This document shows positions 27,442-35,670 of a stretch of DNA of 55,780 nt, piece by piece (position 1 is the stretch's first letter; each line of letters starts with the position of its first letter). Under the pieces are notes generated by a model. That model was not told where the DNA came from. It worked only from the letters and a program-made list of their open reading frames with translations, and ran no database searches. A program made the position numbers and the translations under genes. The stretch is from Betaproteobacteria bacterium (GTDB lineage: Bacteria > Pseudomonadota > Gammaproteobacteria > Burkholderiales > SG8-41): assembly GCA_028292435.1 (NCBI GenBank), contig JAQGMI010000054.1, positions 1 through 55,780 of the forward strand. Reading direction: 5' to 3'.

Positions 27442-28671
27442 ATGATACGCAAGCTCAGAACGGAACGCGATAACCAGCAGTGGATGCTCGATCTTGCGCT
27501 CAACATGCGCGGGCGCGTGCAGAATTTTGAGCGCGACGATCTCGAAGTGCCGGCCGGCAAGCGCGCGCGCAATTACCGCATGCTGCCGAAGGTGTGGCGC
27601 GAGGCCGCTGAACGCAACGAAGTACTCGCGCGCCGCGCCGAAGCGCAGGGCGCGAATGCAACCGCGACTCACCATTACGATCACGCGATCGAGGGCTATC
27701 GGATGGCGCAGCATCCGATCTTTTTTGACAATCATCCGGTCAAGAAAGCGCTGTATCGCAAACTGAACGAGATGGTCGATCGCCGCTCGGCGGTCGCCGA
27801 CTATCCGATCGAGCGCGTCGAAGTGCCGTTCGACGACGGCAAAACGATTTCGTGTTTGTTTCACCTGTTGCCCGATCGCCGCAAAGCGCCGGTCGTCATT
27901 TATGTGCCGGGCATGGACCAATCGAAGGAAGTGTTTCCCAAAGCGAGCCATAACATTGCGCTCTCGCGCGGCTTTCATGTGCTCGCGATCGACGGCCCGG
28001 GCCAGGGCAATTCCAATATCCAGAAAATTCGCTCGGTCGGCGACAACTACGAGCGCGCTGGCGCGGCGGTGATCAGCTACCTCATGAAGCGGCCCGAGGT
28101 CGACAAGAAAAAGATCGCGATCTACGGCATCAGCATGGGCAGTTACTGGTCACTGCGGCTTTCGAGCTACGACCACCGCGCCGCAGCGGTGGTGAGCTCG
28201 GTCGCCTGCTTCAATCCGAACAATACGATTTTCACGCAGTCGTCCCCGCGCTTTAAACAGATGTTCATGTATATGGCGGGCTATGAAAACGAAGAAAAGT
28301 TCGACGTCGAAGTCGCGCAGGGCATGACGGTGCGCGGCTATCTCGACAAGATCACATGCCCGACGTTATTGGTCACCGGTGAATTCGATCCGCTGTGCCC
28401 GCTCGAAGACGCGGTCGAAGCCTATGAAGATCTGAAAGTGGCGAAGGAAATGTGGGTGTTCGAAAACCAGTATCACCCGCTGTGGGGCATCGCGAATCTG
28501 GGCGGCATGGATTGCCACGATTACGTGCTCGATTGGCTGCAGGGATTGTTCTCGGGCAAGCGCGTGCCGCGCAAGAGTGGTCGTATCGCCTATATCAAAG
28601 AGCAAGGTGACGGGCCATGGGGCAAATGCGAGTGGACCCCGCCGATCAGGCGCGGGCAGGCGTACTTCTAG
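27442..28671 (+). CDS. Alpha/beta-hydrolase with N-terminal helical domain (FrsA/DHPON-hydrolase-like)
   Basis: 409 residues. A helical N-terminal region of about 130 residues precedes an alpha/beta hydrolase core: VVIYVPGMDQSKE, AIDGPGQGNS, nucleophile Ser in IYGISMGSYW, Asp in TGEFDPLCP and His in NQYHPLWG. This layout resembles FrsA-like esterases and 2,6-dihydroxypseudo-oxynicotine hydrolase, a C-C bond hydrolase. CAGGAGAAG before the ATG is a good ribosome-binding site. The nearby alcohol dehydrogenase and MmgE/PrpD gene suggest catabolism, with substrate unknown. Confidence 0.85.
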   Translation: MIRKLRTERDNQQWMLDLALNMRGRVQNFERDDLEVPAGKRARNYRMLPKVWREAAERNEVLARRAEAQGANATATHHYDHAIEGYRMAQHPIFFDNHPVKKALYRKLNEMVDRRSAVADYPIERVEVPFDDGKTISCLFHLLPDRRKAPVVIYVPGMDQSKEVFPKASHNIALSRGFHVLAIDGPGQGNSNIQKIRSVGDNYERAGAAVISYLMKRPEVDKKKIAIYGISMGSYWSLRLSSYDHRAAAVVSSVACFNPNNTIFTQSSPRFKQMFMYMAGYENEEKFDVEVAQGMTVRGYLDKITCPTLLVTGEFDPLCPLEDAVEAYEDLKVAKEMWVFENQYHPLWGIANLGGMDCHDYVLDWLQGLFSGKRVPRKSGRIAYIKEQGDGPWGKCEWTPPIRRGQAYF

Positions 28672-28705
28672 CGCCCGTCGCTCCCGCGCGGGAGCACCGG
28701 ACGTT

Positions 28706-29752
28706 TCAATTGATTTCGAGCGCGAGCCTTCCCGCCGTCGCATTGCGCCGGATGAGTTCATGCGCTGCTTCGACGTCATCGAGTGAAAAAATCTGCGTCA
28801 CGACGGGCTTGATACGTTTCAGCCGCACGAGCTCGAGCGTTTGGGCAATCTCGGCGGCATTCACGTAACGCGACGAATGCAGTTCCAGTCCGCGATGCAG
28901 GAATTCGATCGGATTGATTGTGAAGCCGGGGTTGACGCCGTACACCGATTTAGGTTGTGCGCCGATGATGACGAGCCGGCCGCCGATCGCGAGCGACTGC
29001 AAGCCGGCTTCGAGCGTTGCACGGCTCGCAACGATATCGATAACCGCGTCGACCCCCGCGCCATCGGTCAGCGCTTTGACGGCGTCAGGCAATTTTGCAT
29101 TCCTGCCATCGATCACCTCGTCTGCGCCCATCGATTTGGCAAGCTTGAGTTTATCTTCGCCGATATCTGCGGCAACTACGCGCGCACCGCATAGTTTTGC
29201 CATCTGCACCATGTGTACGCCGACGCCCCCGCCGGCACCGATAATCAGCACGCTGTCGCCGGGTCCGAGCCGTGCCTCCTTGTGGCAGGCGTGATACGGC
29301 GTTGCAATCGCGTCCGACGCCACGGCGGCATCTACATACGAAACGCCTTCCGGAATCGCAATCGCGTTGCGTTCCGGCAGCGCCACATATTCCGCATAGC
29401 CGCCGTCGGTCGCAGCGCCGATGTTGCCGCGCGGTGACAGGCAAAGCGTCTCACGCCCGGCGCGGCATTGTTTGCATTGGCCGCAGGTGAGATAGAAGTG
29501 ATTGGTTACGCGCTGACCGACTTTCACCGTGCGCACAGCGGAGCCGCATTCAATGACGTCGCCGGCGATCTCGTGGCCGGGAATTCGCGGGTAAGCGGTG
29601 ATGCGGCCGGGCGTGGCGATTAAATTAACCACGGTGAGGCCGATGCCGCATGCGCGTACGCGCACGAGCACATCGGCAGGCCCGATTGTCGGCGTCGGCA
29701 TTTCTACCAGCTTGAGCGGCTGACCGGGACCGTGCAAAACCATCGCTTTCAT
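28706..29752 (-). CDS. Zinc-dependent alcohol dehydrogenase (MDR family)
   Basis: 348 residues. Catalytic zinc ligands are likely Cys in RACGIGLTVVN, His in IPGHEIAG and Asp in VASDAIATPYHA. Four Cys of the structural zinc lobe lie in CGQCKQCRAGRETLC. The nucleotide-binding motif is GAGGGVGVH, with Asp in AADIGEDKL suggesting NAD rather than NADP. The gene is convergent with the hydrolase and divergent from the MmgE/PrpD gene. The position normally holding GxD after the catalytic Cys reads GLT, so substrate may be unusual. Confidence 0.9.
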   Translation of the reverse strand: MKAMVLHGPGQPLKLVEMPTPTIGPADVLVRVRACGIGLTVVNLIATPGRITAYPRIPGHEIAGDVIECGSAVRTVKVGQRVTNHFYLTCGQCKQCRAGRETLCLSPRGNIGAATDGGYAEYVALPERNAIAIPEGVSYVDAAVASDAIATPYHACHKEARLGPGDSVLIIGAGGGVGVHMVQMAKLCGARVVAADIGEDKLKLAKSMGADEVIDGRNAKLPDAVKALTDGAGVDAVIDIVASRATLEAGLQSLAIGGRLVIIGAQPKSVYGVNPGFTINPIEFLHRGLELHSSRYVNAAEIAQTLELVRLKRIKPVVTQIFSLDDVEAAHELIRRNATAGRLALEIN

Positions 29753-29860
29753 CGCATTACCTCAATCGGGTGTGGGCGGCATTCATAGTGCACAAGCGGC
29801 GCAAATTCGTCCATAGCGCGGCAGCGGCTGAGTTAATATCGCGACTCCATTCATTCCGCT

Positions 29861-31243
29861 ATGCATCCTATGAGCCGAAAACCAGCCGTCATTTCTCCGG
29901 TCATGCGTAAGCTGAGCGACTACATTGCGCGGGCGCCGCGCCGCGCGTTGCCCGCCAAAGTCATCGAGCGCGCGAAATATCACGTGCTCGACACGCTCGC
30001 CGCGATGGTGTCGGGCGCGCCATTACTGCCGGGACGGCGTGCGATCGAATATGTGAGTGCCCTGGGCGGCGTCCCCGAGGCAGGTGTGGTCGGCAGCCGC
30101 ATCATTACATCCGCCGCGAATGCCGCGCTCGCCAACGGCATGCTCGCCCATGCGGACGAAACCGACGATGCATACTACCTCGCACTCGTGCATCCCGGCT
30201 GCAGCGTAGTGCCTGCCGCACTCGCGATGGCTGAACGCAATCGCAGCAACGGCACGGCGTTGCTGCGTGCGGTTGTGCTCGGCTACGACATCTGCGCGCG
30301 CACCTCCAAGGCGCTCGGCATCGAACGCTTCCGCAGCGCGGGTCATTCGACGCACAGTTACGGCGGCACATTCGGTGCCGCTGCCGCGGCGGGTGCGCTT
30401 GCCGGCATTAACAGCGAACAGGCGCGCTATCTGCTCTCTTATGCGGCGCAGCAGGCGTCGGGCTTGTCGTGCTGGGCGCGCGACGTCGAGCACGTCGAGA
30501 AAGCCTTCGACTTTGGCGGCATGCCCGCGCGTAACGGCGTGACTGCGGCGACGATGGTCGCGAGCGGTTTTACCGGCGTCGAAGATGTATTTGCCGGCGA
30601 CCGCGGATTTTTTCATGCGCATGAACGCTATGCGCAGCCGCAAATGTTCGTGCGCGGACTCGGCCGCGATTTCGACATCATGCAGACCGCCATCAAGCGC
30701 TGGCCGGTCGGTTACCCGATCCAGGCGCCGCTCGATGCGCTCTCGAACGTAATGGCCGCGCACAAGGTGACCGCGAAAGACGTTGCGCGCGTCATGATCA
30801 CGCTCGACGATCAGGGCGCGCGTACGGTCAGCGGGCGCAAAATGGCCGATATCAACATCGAGCACCTGACTGCGCTGATGCTGATCGACGGCGACATCAC
30901 GTTCGAATCGTCACACGACGCCAAACGGGTGCGCGATCCGGCGGTGCTCAAATTAAGGCGCAGCATCGAACTCAAAGGCAGCTCGGCGCTGGGTAAAACG
31001 AAGACCACGCAGGCCATCGTCGAGGTCACCACGCGCAAAGGCTTGCAACTGCGCCATCACACCAAGGCTGTGCGCGGTAGCGCGACGAATCCAATGTCGC
31101 GCGAGGATGTCGCCGCGAAAGCACGCGGCCTTTTGACCCCGATGTTGGGTAAAGCGGGCGCGCGGCGGCTCATCAATGCAATCTGGACCATCGAAGAAAT
31201 GACCGACCTGCGCCAATTGCATGCACTGCTGCGTCCAAAATAA
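29861..31243 (+). CDS. MmgE/PrpD family protein
   Basis: 460 residues. N-terminal HVLDTLAAMVSGA and the NGMLAHADETDDAY segment are classic for the family, which includes 2-methylcitrate dehydratase PrpD, cis-aconitate decarboxylase and iminodisuccinate epimerase. Further conserved pieces are HPGCSVVPAALA, RSAGHSTHSYGGTFGAAAAAG and KRWPVGYPIQAPLDAL. No prpB or prpC is adjacent, so methylcitrate cycle function is unlikely. An ATG four codons later is an alternative start. It is followed after 33 nt by a Bug-protein gene. Confidence 0.88.
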   Translation: MHPMSRKPAVISPVMRKLSDYIARAPRRALPAKVIERAKYHVLDTLAAMVSGAPLLPGRRAIEYVSALGGVPEAGVVGSRIITSAANAALANGMLAHADETDDAYYLALVHPGCSVVPAALAMAERNRSNGTALLRAVVLGYDICARTSKALGIERFRSAGHSTHSYGGTFGAAAAAGALAGINSEQARYLLSYAAQQASGLSCWARDVEHVEKAFDFGGMPARNGVTAATMVASGFTGVEDVFAGDRGFFHAHERYAQPQMFVRGLGRDFDIMQTAIKRWPVGYPIQAPLDALSNVMAAHKVTAKDVARVMITLDDQGARTVSGRKMADINIEHLTALMLIDGDITFESSHDAKRVRDPAVLKLRRSIELKGSSALGKTKTTQAIVEVTTRKGLQLRHHTKAVRGSATNPMSREDVAAKARGLLTPMLGKAGARRLINAIWTIEEMTDLRQLHALLRPK

Positions 31244-31276
31244 GCCGGCGCGCGGCGACTCCCGAGGAGAAACCCA

Positions 31277-32248
31277 ATGAACGTTCAACGAAAACTGGCG
31301 TTGGGTTGTGCCTTCGCCTTGTGTGGCGGCAGCGCGGCGGCGCAATCGCCGGCGTATCCAACCAAATTAGTGCGCATTGTCGTGCCGTCGTCGCCAGGCG
31401 GCGGCACCGATATTCTCGCGCGCGTACTCGCGCAAAAAATGTCCGAGAACATGGGGCAGCAGTTCGTCGTCGAAAATCGTCCGGGCGCCGGCCAGATCAT
31501 CGGCATCGAGTCGGTCGCGCGATCGGCGCCTGACGGCTACACGCTGCTGATGGCGGCGAGCGCAATCGTAATCAACGAAGTTTTGTATGCGAAGCCGCCA
31601 TACGATACCTTGCGCGATTTTGCGCCCGTGACGCTCGGCGCCTCGCTGCCGAATATTCTGGTCGTGCATCCGGCGCTGCCGGTGAAATCAGTGCGCGAGC
31701 TGATCACGCTTGCCACGGCGCGGCCCGGTCAGCTCAATTACAGCTCCGCCGGCAGCGGCACCTCGCCGCATTTATCGATGGAGCTCTTTCGGCTGATGGC
31801 CGGCATCACGCTCACGCATGTTCCGTACAAGGGGACGGGGCCGGCGACCGTCGATCTCGTCGCAGGCCAAGTGCAATTGTCGATGCCGAACGTGCTGACT
31901 GCTTTACCGCAAATCAAAGGCGGCAAATTGCGCGCGCTCGGCGTAACCAGTGCCAAGCGCGCGACCGGCTTGCCGGAAATTCCGGCGATTGCCGAGACAC
32001 TGCCCGGCTATGAAGCGATTCAGTGGTACGGGGTATTGGCGCCCGCCAACACGCCGCGCGACATCGTCGCCAAATTGCAGGGCGAAATGGCGCGCATTCT
32101 GGTGACACCGGATGTGAAAGCGCGTCTGGCGGCAGACGGCGCGGATGCCGTCGGCAGTCGTCCCGATGAATTTGCGAATTACATTCGCGCCGAACTCGCG
32201 AAGTGGGGCAAGGTCGTCAAGACCGGCGGTATCAAGCTCGAGCAATAA
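31277..32248 (+). CDS. Bug/TctC-family periplasmic substrate-binding protein (F)
   Basis: 323 residues with signal peptide MNVQRKLALGCAFALCGGSAAA and strong ribosome-binding site CGAGGAGA. Canonical blocks: YPTKLVRIVVPSSPGGGTDI, ENRPGAGQIIG, APDGYT, PPYDTLRDFAPV, HVPYKGTGPATVDLVAGQV and IPAIAETLPGYEA. Its link to the MmgE/PrpD gene suggests that it captures a di- or tricarboxylate-like substrate of that enzyme. Its stop codon is only 2 nt from the convergent 6S RNA terminator. Confidence 0.93.
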   Translation: MNVQRKLALGCAFALCGGSAAAQSPAYPTKLVRIVVPSSPGGGTDILARVLAQKMSENMGQQFVVENRPGAGQIIGIESVARSAPDGYTLLMAASAIVINEVLYAKPPYDTLRDFAPVTLGASLPNILVVHPALPVKSVRELITLATARPGQLNYSSAGSGTSPHLSMELFRLMAGITLTHVPYKGTGPATVDLVAGQVQLSMPNVLTALPQIKGGKLRALGVTSAKRATGLPEIPAIAETLPGYEAIQWYGVLAPANTPRDIVAKLQGEMARILVTPDVKARLAADGADAVGSRPDEFANYIRAELAKWGKVVKTGGIKLEQ

Positions 32249-32250
32249 AA

Positions 32251-32277
32251 AATGCGGCGTTGATTAAACGCCGCATT
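32251..32277 (-). terminator. Intrinsic terminator of the zapB-zapA-6S RNA unit
   Basis: On the minus strand AATGCGGCGTT (32277-32267) pairs perfectly with AACGCCGCATT (32261-32251), and a T-rich run follows (TTTTATTG). No T run follows on the plus strand, so termination is mainly for the minus-strand transcript. Confidence 0.85.
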
Positions 32278-32283
32278 GATTGA

Positions 32284-32307
32284 GAGTGCGTACTTACTTG
32301 CGCACTC
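32284..32307 (-). repeat. Small hairpin between 6S RNA and its terminator
   Basis: GAGTGCG (32284-32290) and CGCACTC (32301-32307) form a perfect 7-bp stem with a 10-nt loop. On the minus strand it lies just after the 6S RNA 3' end and may act in 3'-end processing. Confidence 0.5.
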
Positions 32308-32317
32308 GCTCTTGAAT

Positions 32318-32492
32318 AGGTCCCCCGCAGATGCCGTTGAGCCCGCATCTTGAACCAAAGGCTCAAGTGGTCGCTTTCCGGGCGCATCAGGCGCTTCCTG
32401 TCGGACGCGCACAACAGCACCGCTATGGGCCGCAACCAGTTAACAAATATTGGTTCAAAGACTTAAAGGCCCTGACGAACACCGCAGGGGAT
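32318..32492 (-). ncRNA. ssrS: 6S RNA
   Basis: About 175 nt on the minus strand directly downstream of zapA, the usual place for ssrS. The 3' part reads TTGAGCCTTTGGTTCAAG then GGGCTCAACGGCATCTGCGG, matching the E. coli 6S segment TTGAACCAAGGGTTCAAG...GCGGCATCTC. The 5' part has CGGTGTTCGTCAGGGCC, matching ATGTTCGCAAGCGGGCC. The ends pair (CCCCTGC with GCGGGGG). 6S RNA mimics an open promoter and sequesters sigma-70 RNA polymerase in stationary phase. End positions are estimates; release from the zapA transcript by processing is likely. Confidence 0.88.
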
Positions 32493-32556
32493 AGCTGATT
32501 TCCGGAAAGCGTTGCGCCGGAGAAGCGGCCTGCAGCCGGCTTCGTCGAGCCGCCGG

Positions 32557-32865
32557 CTAAAACAATTTTTCCTGATCGGCGAGCGCCTGATCAAGCGTTG
32601 TTTCGATGCCAGCCATTCTACGCTTGAACTCCGACACGTCAAAGTTGCCGAGCTTGGTGGCGAGAAATTCGTGCGAAATATTGAGCGCTGCCATGATCGC
32701 GATACGATCGAGACCATTGATCTTGCCCTGGTCTTTGATCTCCTGCATTTTGCGATTCAGGTAATCGACGGCTTGTTGCAACGACGCTTGTTCGTCGGGT
32801 CCGCACGCGACACGAAACTCGCGGCCCATGATGCTGATTTGCATGCCGGTAGCGTCAGCGTTCAC
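32557..32865 (-). CDS. zapA: Cell division protein ZapA
   Basis: 102 residues. QISIMGREFRVACGPDEQASLQQAVDYLNRKM is the ZapA N-terminal domain (in two stretches), followed by a coiled-coil helix with ALNISHEFLATK. ZapA binds and bundles FtsZ filaments at the Z ring. The start overlaps the zapB-like stop by 4 bases (ATGA). 6S RNA follows 64 nt after the stop. Confidence 0.92.
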   Translation of the reverse strand: MNADATGMQISIMGREFRVACGPDEQASLQQAVDYLNRKMQEIKDQGKINGLDRIAIMAALNISHEFLATKLGNFDVSEFKRRMAGIETTLDQALADQEKLF

Positions 32866-33062
32866 GTTTGTTCTTCCGGAATCTGCGAAAGCAGGGTTTC
32901 AAGCCGCGTTTTGGCGTCGATTATTTTTTCGTTCAACTGCTTGTTCTCGTTTTGCGCGGTCACCAGCTGCTGACGCAAGCCGTGGTTCTCCGCGCGCAGC
33001 CGCTGGCACAGCGCAACGAACTGATTTATTTTGTCTTCAAGCGACTTGAGCTCGGCATCCAT
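32862..33062 (-). CDS. ZapB-like small coiled-coil cell division protein (TIGR02449-like)
   Basis: 66 residues, almost entirely coiled coil (LKSLEDKINQFVALCQRLRAE, LVTAQNENKQLNEKIIDAKT with a slightly longer run). Small proteins of this kind precede zapA in betaproteobacteria and are regarded as ZapB-like. The -10 box of a strong promoter ends 5 nt before the ATG, so there is no room for a leader or Shine-Dalgarno sequence; see the promoter entry. Confidence 0.85.
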   Translation of the reverse strand: MDAELKSLEDKINQFVALCQRLRAENHGLRQQLVTAQNENKQLNEKIIDAKTRLETLLSQIPEEQT

Positions 33063-33067
33063 CCCAC

Positions 33068-33097
33068 ACTATAGTTTCAAAAATCCTGACGAGTCAA
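33068..33097 (-). promoter_or_regulatory. Sigma-70 promoter for zapB-like/zapA/6S RNA (leaderless start predicted)
   Basis: Minus-strand TTGACT (33097-33092), 18-nt spacer, TATAGT (33073-33068). Both boxes match five of six consensus bases. Normal spacing places the transcription start at or within one or two bases of the zapB ATG (33062). Confidence 0.72.
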
Positions 33098-33256
33098 GAC
33101 GTAACGCTCATTTTTGAAAGTGGTTTGCCACCAAACGCGGCGAGCGCGTAATTGAGCCATTGCCATGATTTGGCAGGCGGTTCCGCCCAATGCTGCCGGG
33201 CCGCATTGCGGTACAATCGGCGCGCCGCTTGTGATTAAAAGACACAGTGGCATGGT

Positions 33257-33460
33257 TCCAGGTGCCTGAATCGAGACCTTCGACTCGGGATAATCGGGAA
33301 ACAAGTGCGGCAGCAGGGTCAGACTACCCGATCAGGCTGCCAATTCTTGTGCTGCCCCCGCAACGGTAATTGAGCGTGGGCGCGCCAACAAGCCACTGGG
33401 CTGTAAAGCCCGGGAAGGCGGCGCGTCAAATCTCAAGAGCCCGTAGACCGGCCTTGAACC
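33257..33460 (+). promoter_or_regulatory. Cobalamin (B12) riboswitch
   Basis: The conserved core is present in order: CCAGGTGCC at the 5' end, GGGAAAC-AAGTG near 33296-33306, GCTGCCCCCGCAACGGTAA (33351-33369), GCCACTGG (33392-33399), GGGAAGGCGG (33412-33421) and the B12 box AGCCCGTAGACCGGCC (33438-33453). It precedes a BtuB-like receptor gene in the same direction. Binding of adenosylcobalamin or a related cobamide should lower expression of the receptor. A TACAAT at 33212-33217 could be the -10 box of its promoter; no good -35 is seen. Confidence 0.93.
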
Positions 33461-33476
33461 ACTGGTTGAGGTAATG

Positions 33477-33587
33477 CCGCGGGGAAGCGGCGTTCGCGTA
33501 CCGTCAGTGGTCCGGCTGAATTTCCCCGTGGTATTTCCTTGTGCGAGCAATCCGTGCGCGGCGGGCGTGCGTCCATTCGAAGGAAAT
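33477..33587 (+). promoter_or_regulatory. Putative expression platform of the B12 riboswitch
   Basis: ATTTCCTT (33533-33540) is the exact complement of AAGGAAAT (33580-33587), which is the Shine-Dalgarno region of the receptor gene. CCGCGGGGAA (33477-33486) can pair with TTCCCCGTGG (33522-33531) right beside the anti-Shine-Dalgarno stretch. This suggests control of translation initiation. No T run typical of an intrinsic terminator is present. Pairing was found by eye, not by folding. Confidence 0.5.
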
Positions 33588-33590
33588 GTC

Positions 33591-35582
33591 ATGCAGTCAT
33601 TTTTGCGATTTACTTACAGGCAGTTCACGTTACGCGTTGCGATTACCGCAGTTACAACGCTACCGGCCTATGCGCAACTTAAGCCGGCAACAACATTGGG
33701 CGACGAAGTCGTCGTCACCGCGACACGTTTCAAAGAGCCGCAACAGGCGATCCCGATCGGAGTCACGGTCATCACGGCTGAACAAATCCACGACAGCACC
33801 GCGTCCTTTGTTCCCGAACTGCTCATGCAGTTTCCCGGCATTCATGTGCGCGACAATTCAGGCTCGCCGAACCAGCAGGTCGATATGCGCGGGTTCGGTA
33901 TTTTTGGCGACCAGAACACGCTCGTGCTGCTCGACGGCCAGCGTATTAGCGAAAACGAGCAGTCGAGTGTCAATTGGGCGGCGATTCCCTTGTCGTCGAT
34001 CGAGCGCATCGAAATCATGCGTGGCAGCGGCGCAGTGCTGTACGGCGGCGGCGCAACCGGCGGCACGATCAATATCATCACCAAAACGGCGGAAAAACGC
34101 CGCAAGTCAGCGTTTTTCGGCGCAGGTGTGGCGACTTACAACACGAGTGACGCGCGCGCCGGGTTCAGTGTCGCCAACGATCGGGTGGGGTTAATCGTCA
34201 ACGGCAATCACCTCGCAACCGACAACTATCGCGCGAACAATCAATTGCGTCAGGACGATGCACAAGCGGATCTACGGTATAGCGGTGAACGCGGCACGCT
34301 CTATGCCAAGTTCGGCGCCGACGACCAGCAGTTGCAATTGCCCGGTTCCCTGTCGCAGACGCAGATCGCGCGCAATCCGCGGCTGGCGGCGACGCCCGGC
34401 GACTTCAGTCATATCTCAGGCGGCTACGGCAATCTGGGGGGCGAATACAAGCTTGGCGAGGCGCAGCTTGCGCTGAATGCCAGTTATCGCGGTAAACAGG
34501 CGAACTCGGCGTTTTTTGTCGCCACGCCGTTTCGCAATAACATCAGTACCCACGTCAATGTGGCGAGCGTAAACCCGCGCGCGAAGATTCCATTCACGAT
34601 CGGCGGCCTGAACAATACGCTGGTCGCGGGCGCCGACTGGGACAGCTGGGATTACGACCAAACCGCGAGCGCCTTCTTCAGCCATTCGGTTGCCACGCAG
34701 CGCGATACCGCCTATTACGTTCAGGACACGCTTGCGCTCGGTGAGGCGACGATCCTATCGGCCGGCGGGCGGGCGCAAAGCACAACCTACAACCTGGCCG
34801 AAATCATCGGCGGCAACGCGGCGACGCAGAACCGCGACTTGCGCGCATACGAGATTGCCGCACGGCATAAGCTCAACGACGCCTGGGGCGTTTATGGCAA
34901 GTTCGGCACGAGCTTCCGGCTGGCGAACATCAACGACAACTTCAATCTGTTCAGCGGCGCCATTGCGTTGCTCGAGCCGCAAACTTCGCACGACCGCGAA
35001 ATCGGCGCGGAGCTGAAGCTCGGCCGCGGATCATACCGCCTCGCGCTTTATCACATGGACATCAATCACGAAATCCATCTCGATCCGATCGCATTCAACA
35101 ATGTGAATCTGCCGCCGACGCGCCGCTACGGCGCCGAACTCGAAGGCAAATGGATTGTCTCGCCGGCGCTGAATTTGTTCGCCAACTACACGTATACGGT
35201 TGCCAAGTTTCGTTCGGGTAATTTCGGCGGCATCGACGTTACGGACAAGGACGTGCCGCTCGTGCCGCACGGCATGGCAAACGCCGGAATGTCGTGGGAA
35301 TTTTTGCCGCGCACCCGCGTGAACGCAGTCGCCAACTACGTCGGCCAGCAGCGCTTCGATAGCGATGACACCAATACATTCAACCAGAAAATGCCGAGCT
35401 ATACGCTGCTCGACTTGAAGCTGTCGCATGCGTATCGCGGCTGGCTGTTGAACACGGGTGTTAAAAATCTGTTCAACCAGAAATATTTTACGTACGGCGT
35501 ATTTACGGGGTTTCCCACTTTCAACGCCTACCCCGCGGCCGAACGCTCAGTGTTTGTGTCGGCGCAATACGAGTTCAAGTAG
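33591..35582 (+). CDS. btuB: TonB-dependent outer-membrane receptor, BtuB-like (cobamide uptake)
   Basis: 663 residues from the ATG at 33591 with AAGGAAA upstream. Signal peptide ends near PAYAQ; the TonB box/plug start is DEVVVTATRFKEP. Plug features include PGIHVRDNSGSPNQQVDMRGFG, LVLLDGQRISE and IERIEIMRGSGAVLYGGGATGG in consecutive segments. The C-terminal barrel ends with VSAQYEFK, with the terminal aromatic residue near the end. The upstream cobalamin riboswitch is the main reason for the BtuB call. No btuCDF or cobalamin synthesis gene lies in the window. Confidence 0.88.
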   Translation: MQSFLRFTYRQFTLRVAITAVTTLPAYAQLKPATTLGDEVVVTATRFKEPQQAIPIGVTVITAEQIHDSTASFVPELLMQFPGIHVRDNSGSPNQQVDMRGFGIFGDQNTLVLLDGQRISENEQSSVNWAAIPLSSIERIEIMRGSGAVLYGGGATGGTINIITKTAEKRRKSAFFGAGVATYNTSDARAGFSVANDRVGLIVNGNHLATDNYRANNQLRQDDAQADLRYSGERGTLYAKFGADDQQLQLPGSLSQTQIARNPRLAATPGDFSHISGGYGNLGGEYKLGEAQLALNASYRGKQANSAFFVATPFRNNISTHVNVASVNPRAKIPFTIGGLNNTLVAGADWDSWDYDQTASAFFSHSVATQRDTAYYVQDTLALGEATILSAGGRAQSTTYNLAEIIGGNAATQNRDLRAYEIAARHKLNDAWGVYGKFGTSFRLANINDNFNLFSGAIALLEPQTSHDREIGAELKLGRGSYRLALYHMDINHEIHLDPIAFNNVNLPPTRRYGAELEGKWIVSPALNLFANYTYTVAKFRSGNFGGIDVTDKDVPLVPHGMANAGMSWEFLPRTRVNAVANYVGQQRFDSDDTNTFNQKMPSYTLLDLKLSHAYRGWLLNTGVKNLFNQKYFTYGVFTGFPTFNAYPAAERSVFVSAQYEFK

Positions 35583-35590
35583 TATTTGAG

Positions 35591-35657
35591 AGCGGCGGCG
35601 CCGCGTGAAAGCGCGGTGCCGCTTCCGGCAAAGTTAGATTAGCGACTCTAACTTTGC
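35591..35657. repeat. Two hairpins between btuB and msbA
   Basis: First, an imperfect G/C-rich stem (AGCGGC...GCCGCT, 35591-35623). Second, a perfect 11-bp stem GCAAAGTTAGA (35628-35638) and TCTAACTTTGC (35647-35657) with an 8-nt loop. Neither is followed by a T run. The second ends 13 nt before the msbA ATG and could be an operator or translation-control hairpin; the first may protect or end the btuB mRNA. Confidence 0.6.
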
Positions 35658-35670
35658 TATTGTGGCGCCC

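Noticed and set aside
30023..30865. Minus-strand frame of 280 residues
   Set aside because: Antisense to the MmgE/PrpD gene, low-complexity shadow composition.
32251..32277. Terminator for the plus-strand Bug protein F
   Set aside because: The perfect stem is there, but the T run follows only on the minus strand, so it is assigned to the zapA/6S transcript.
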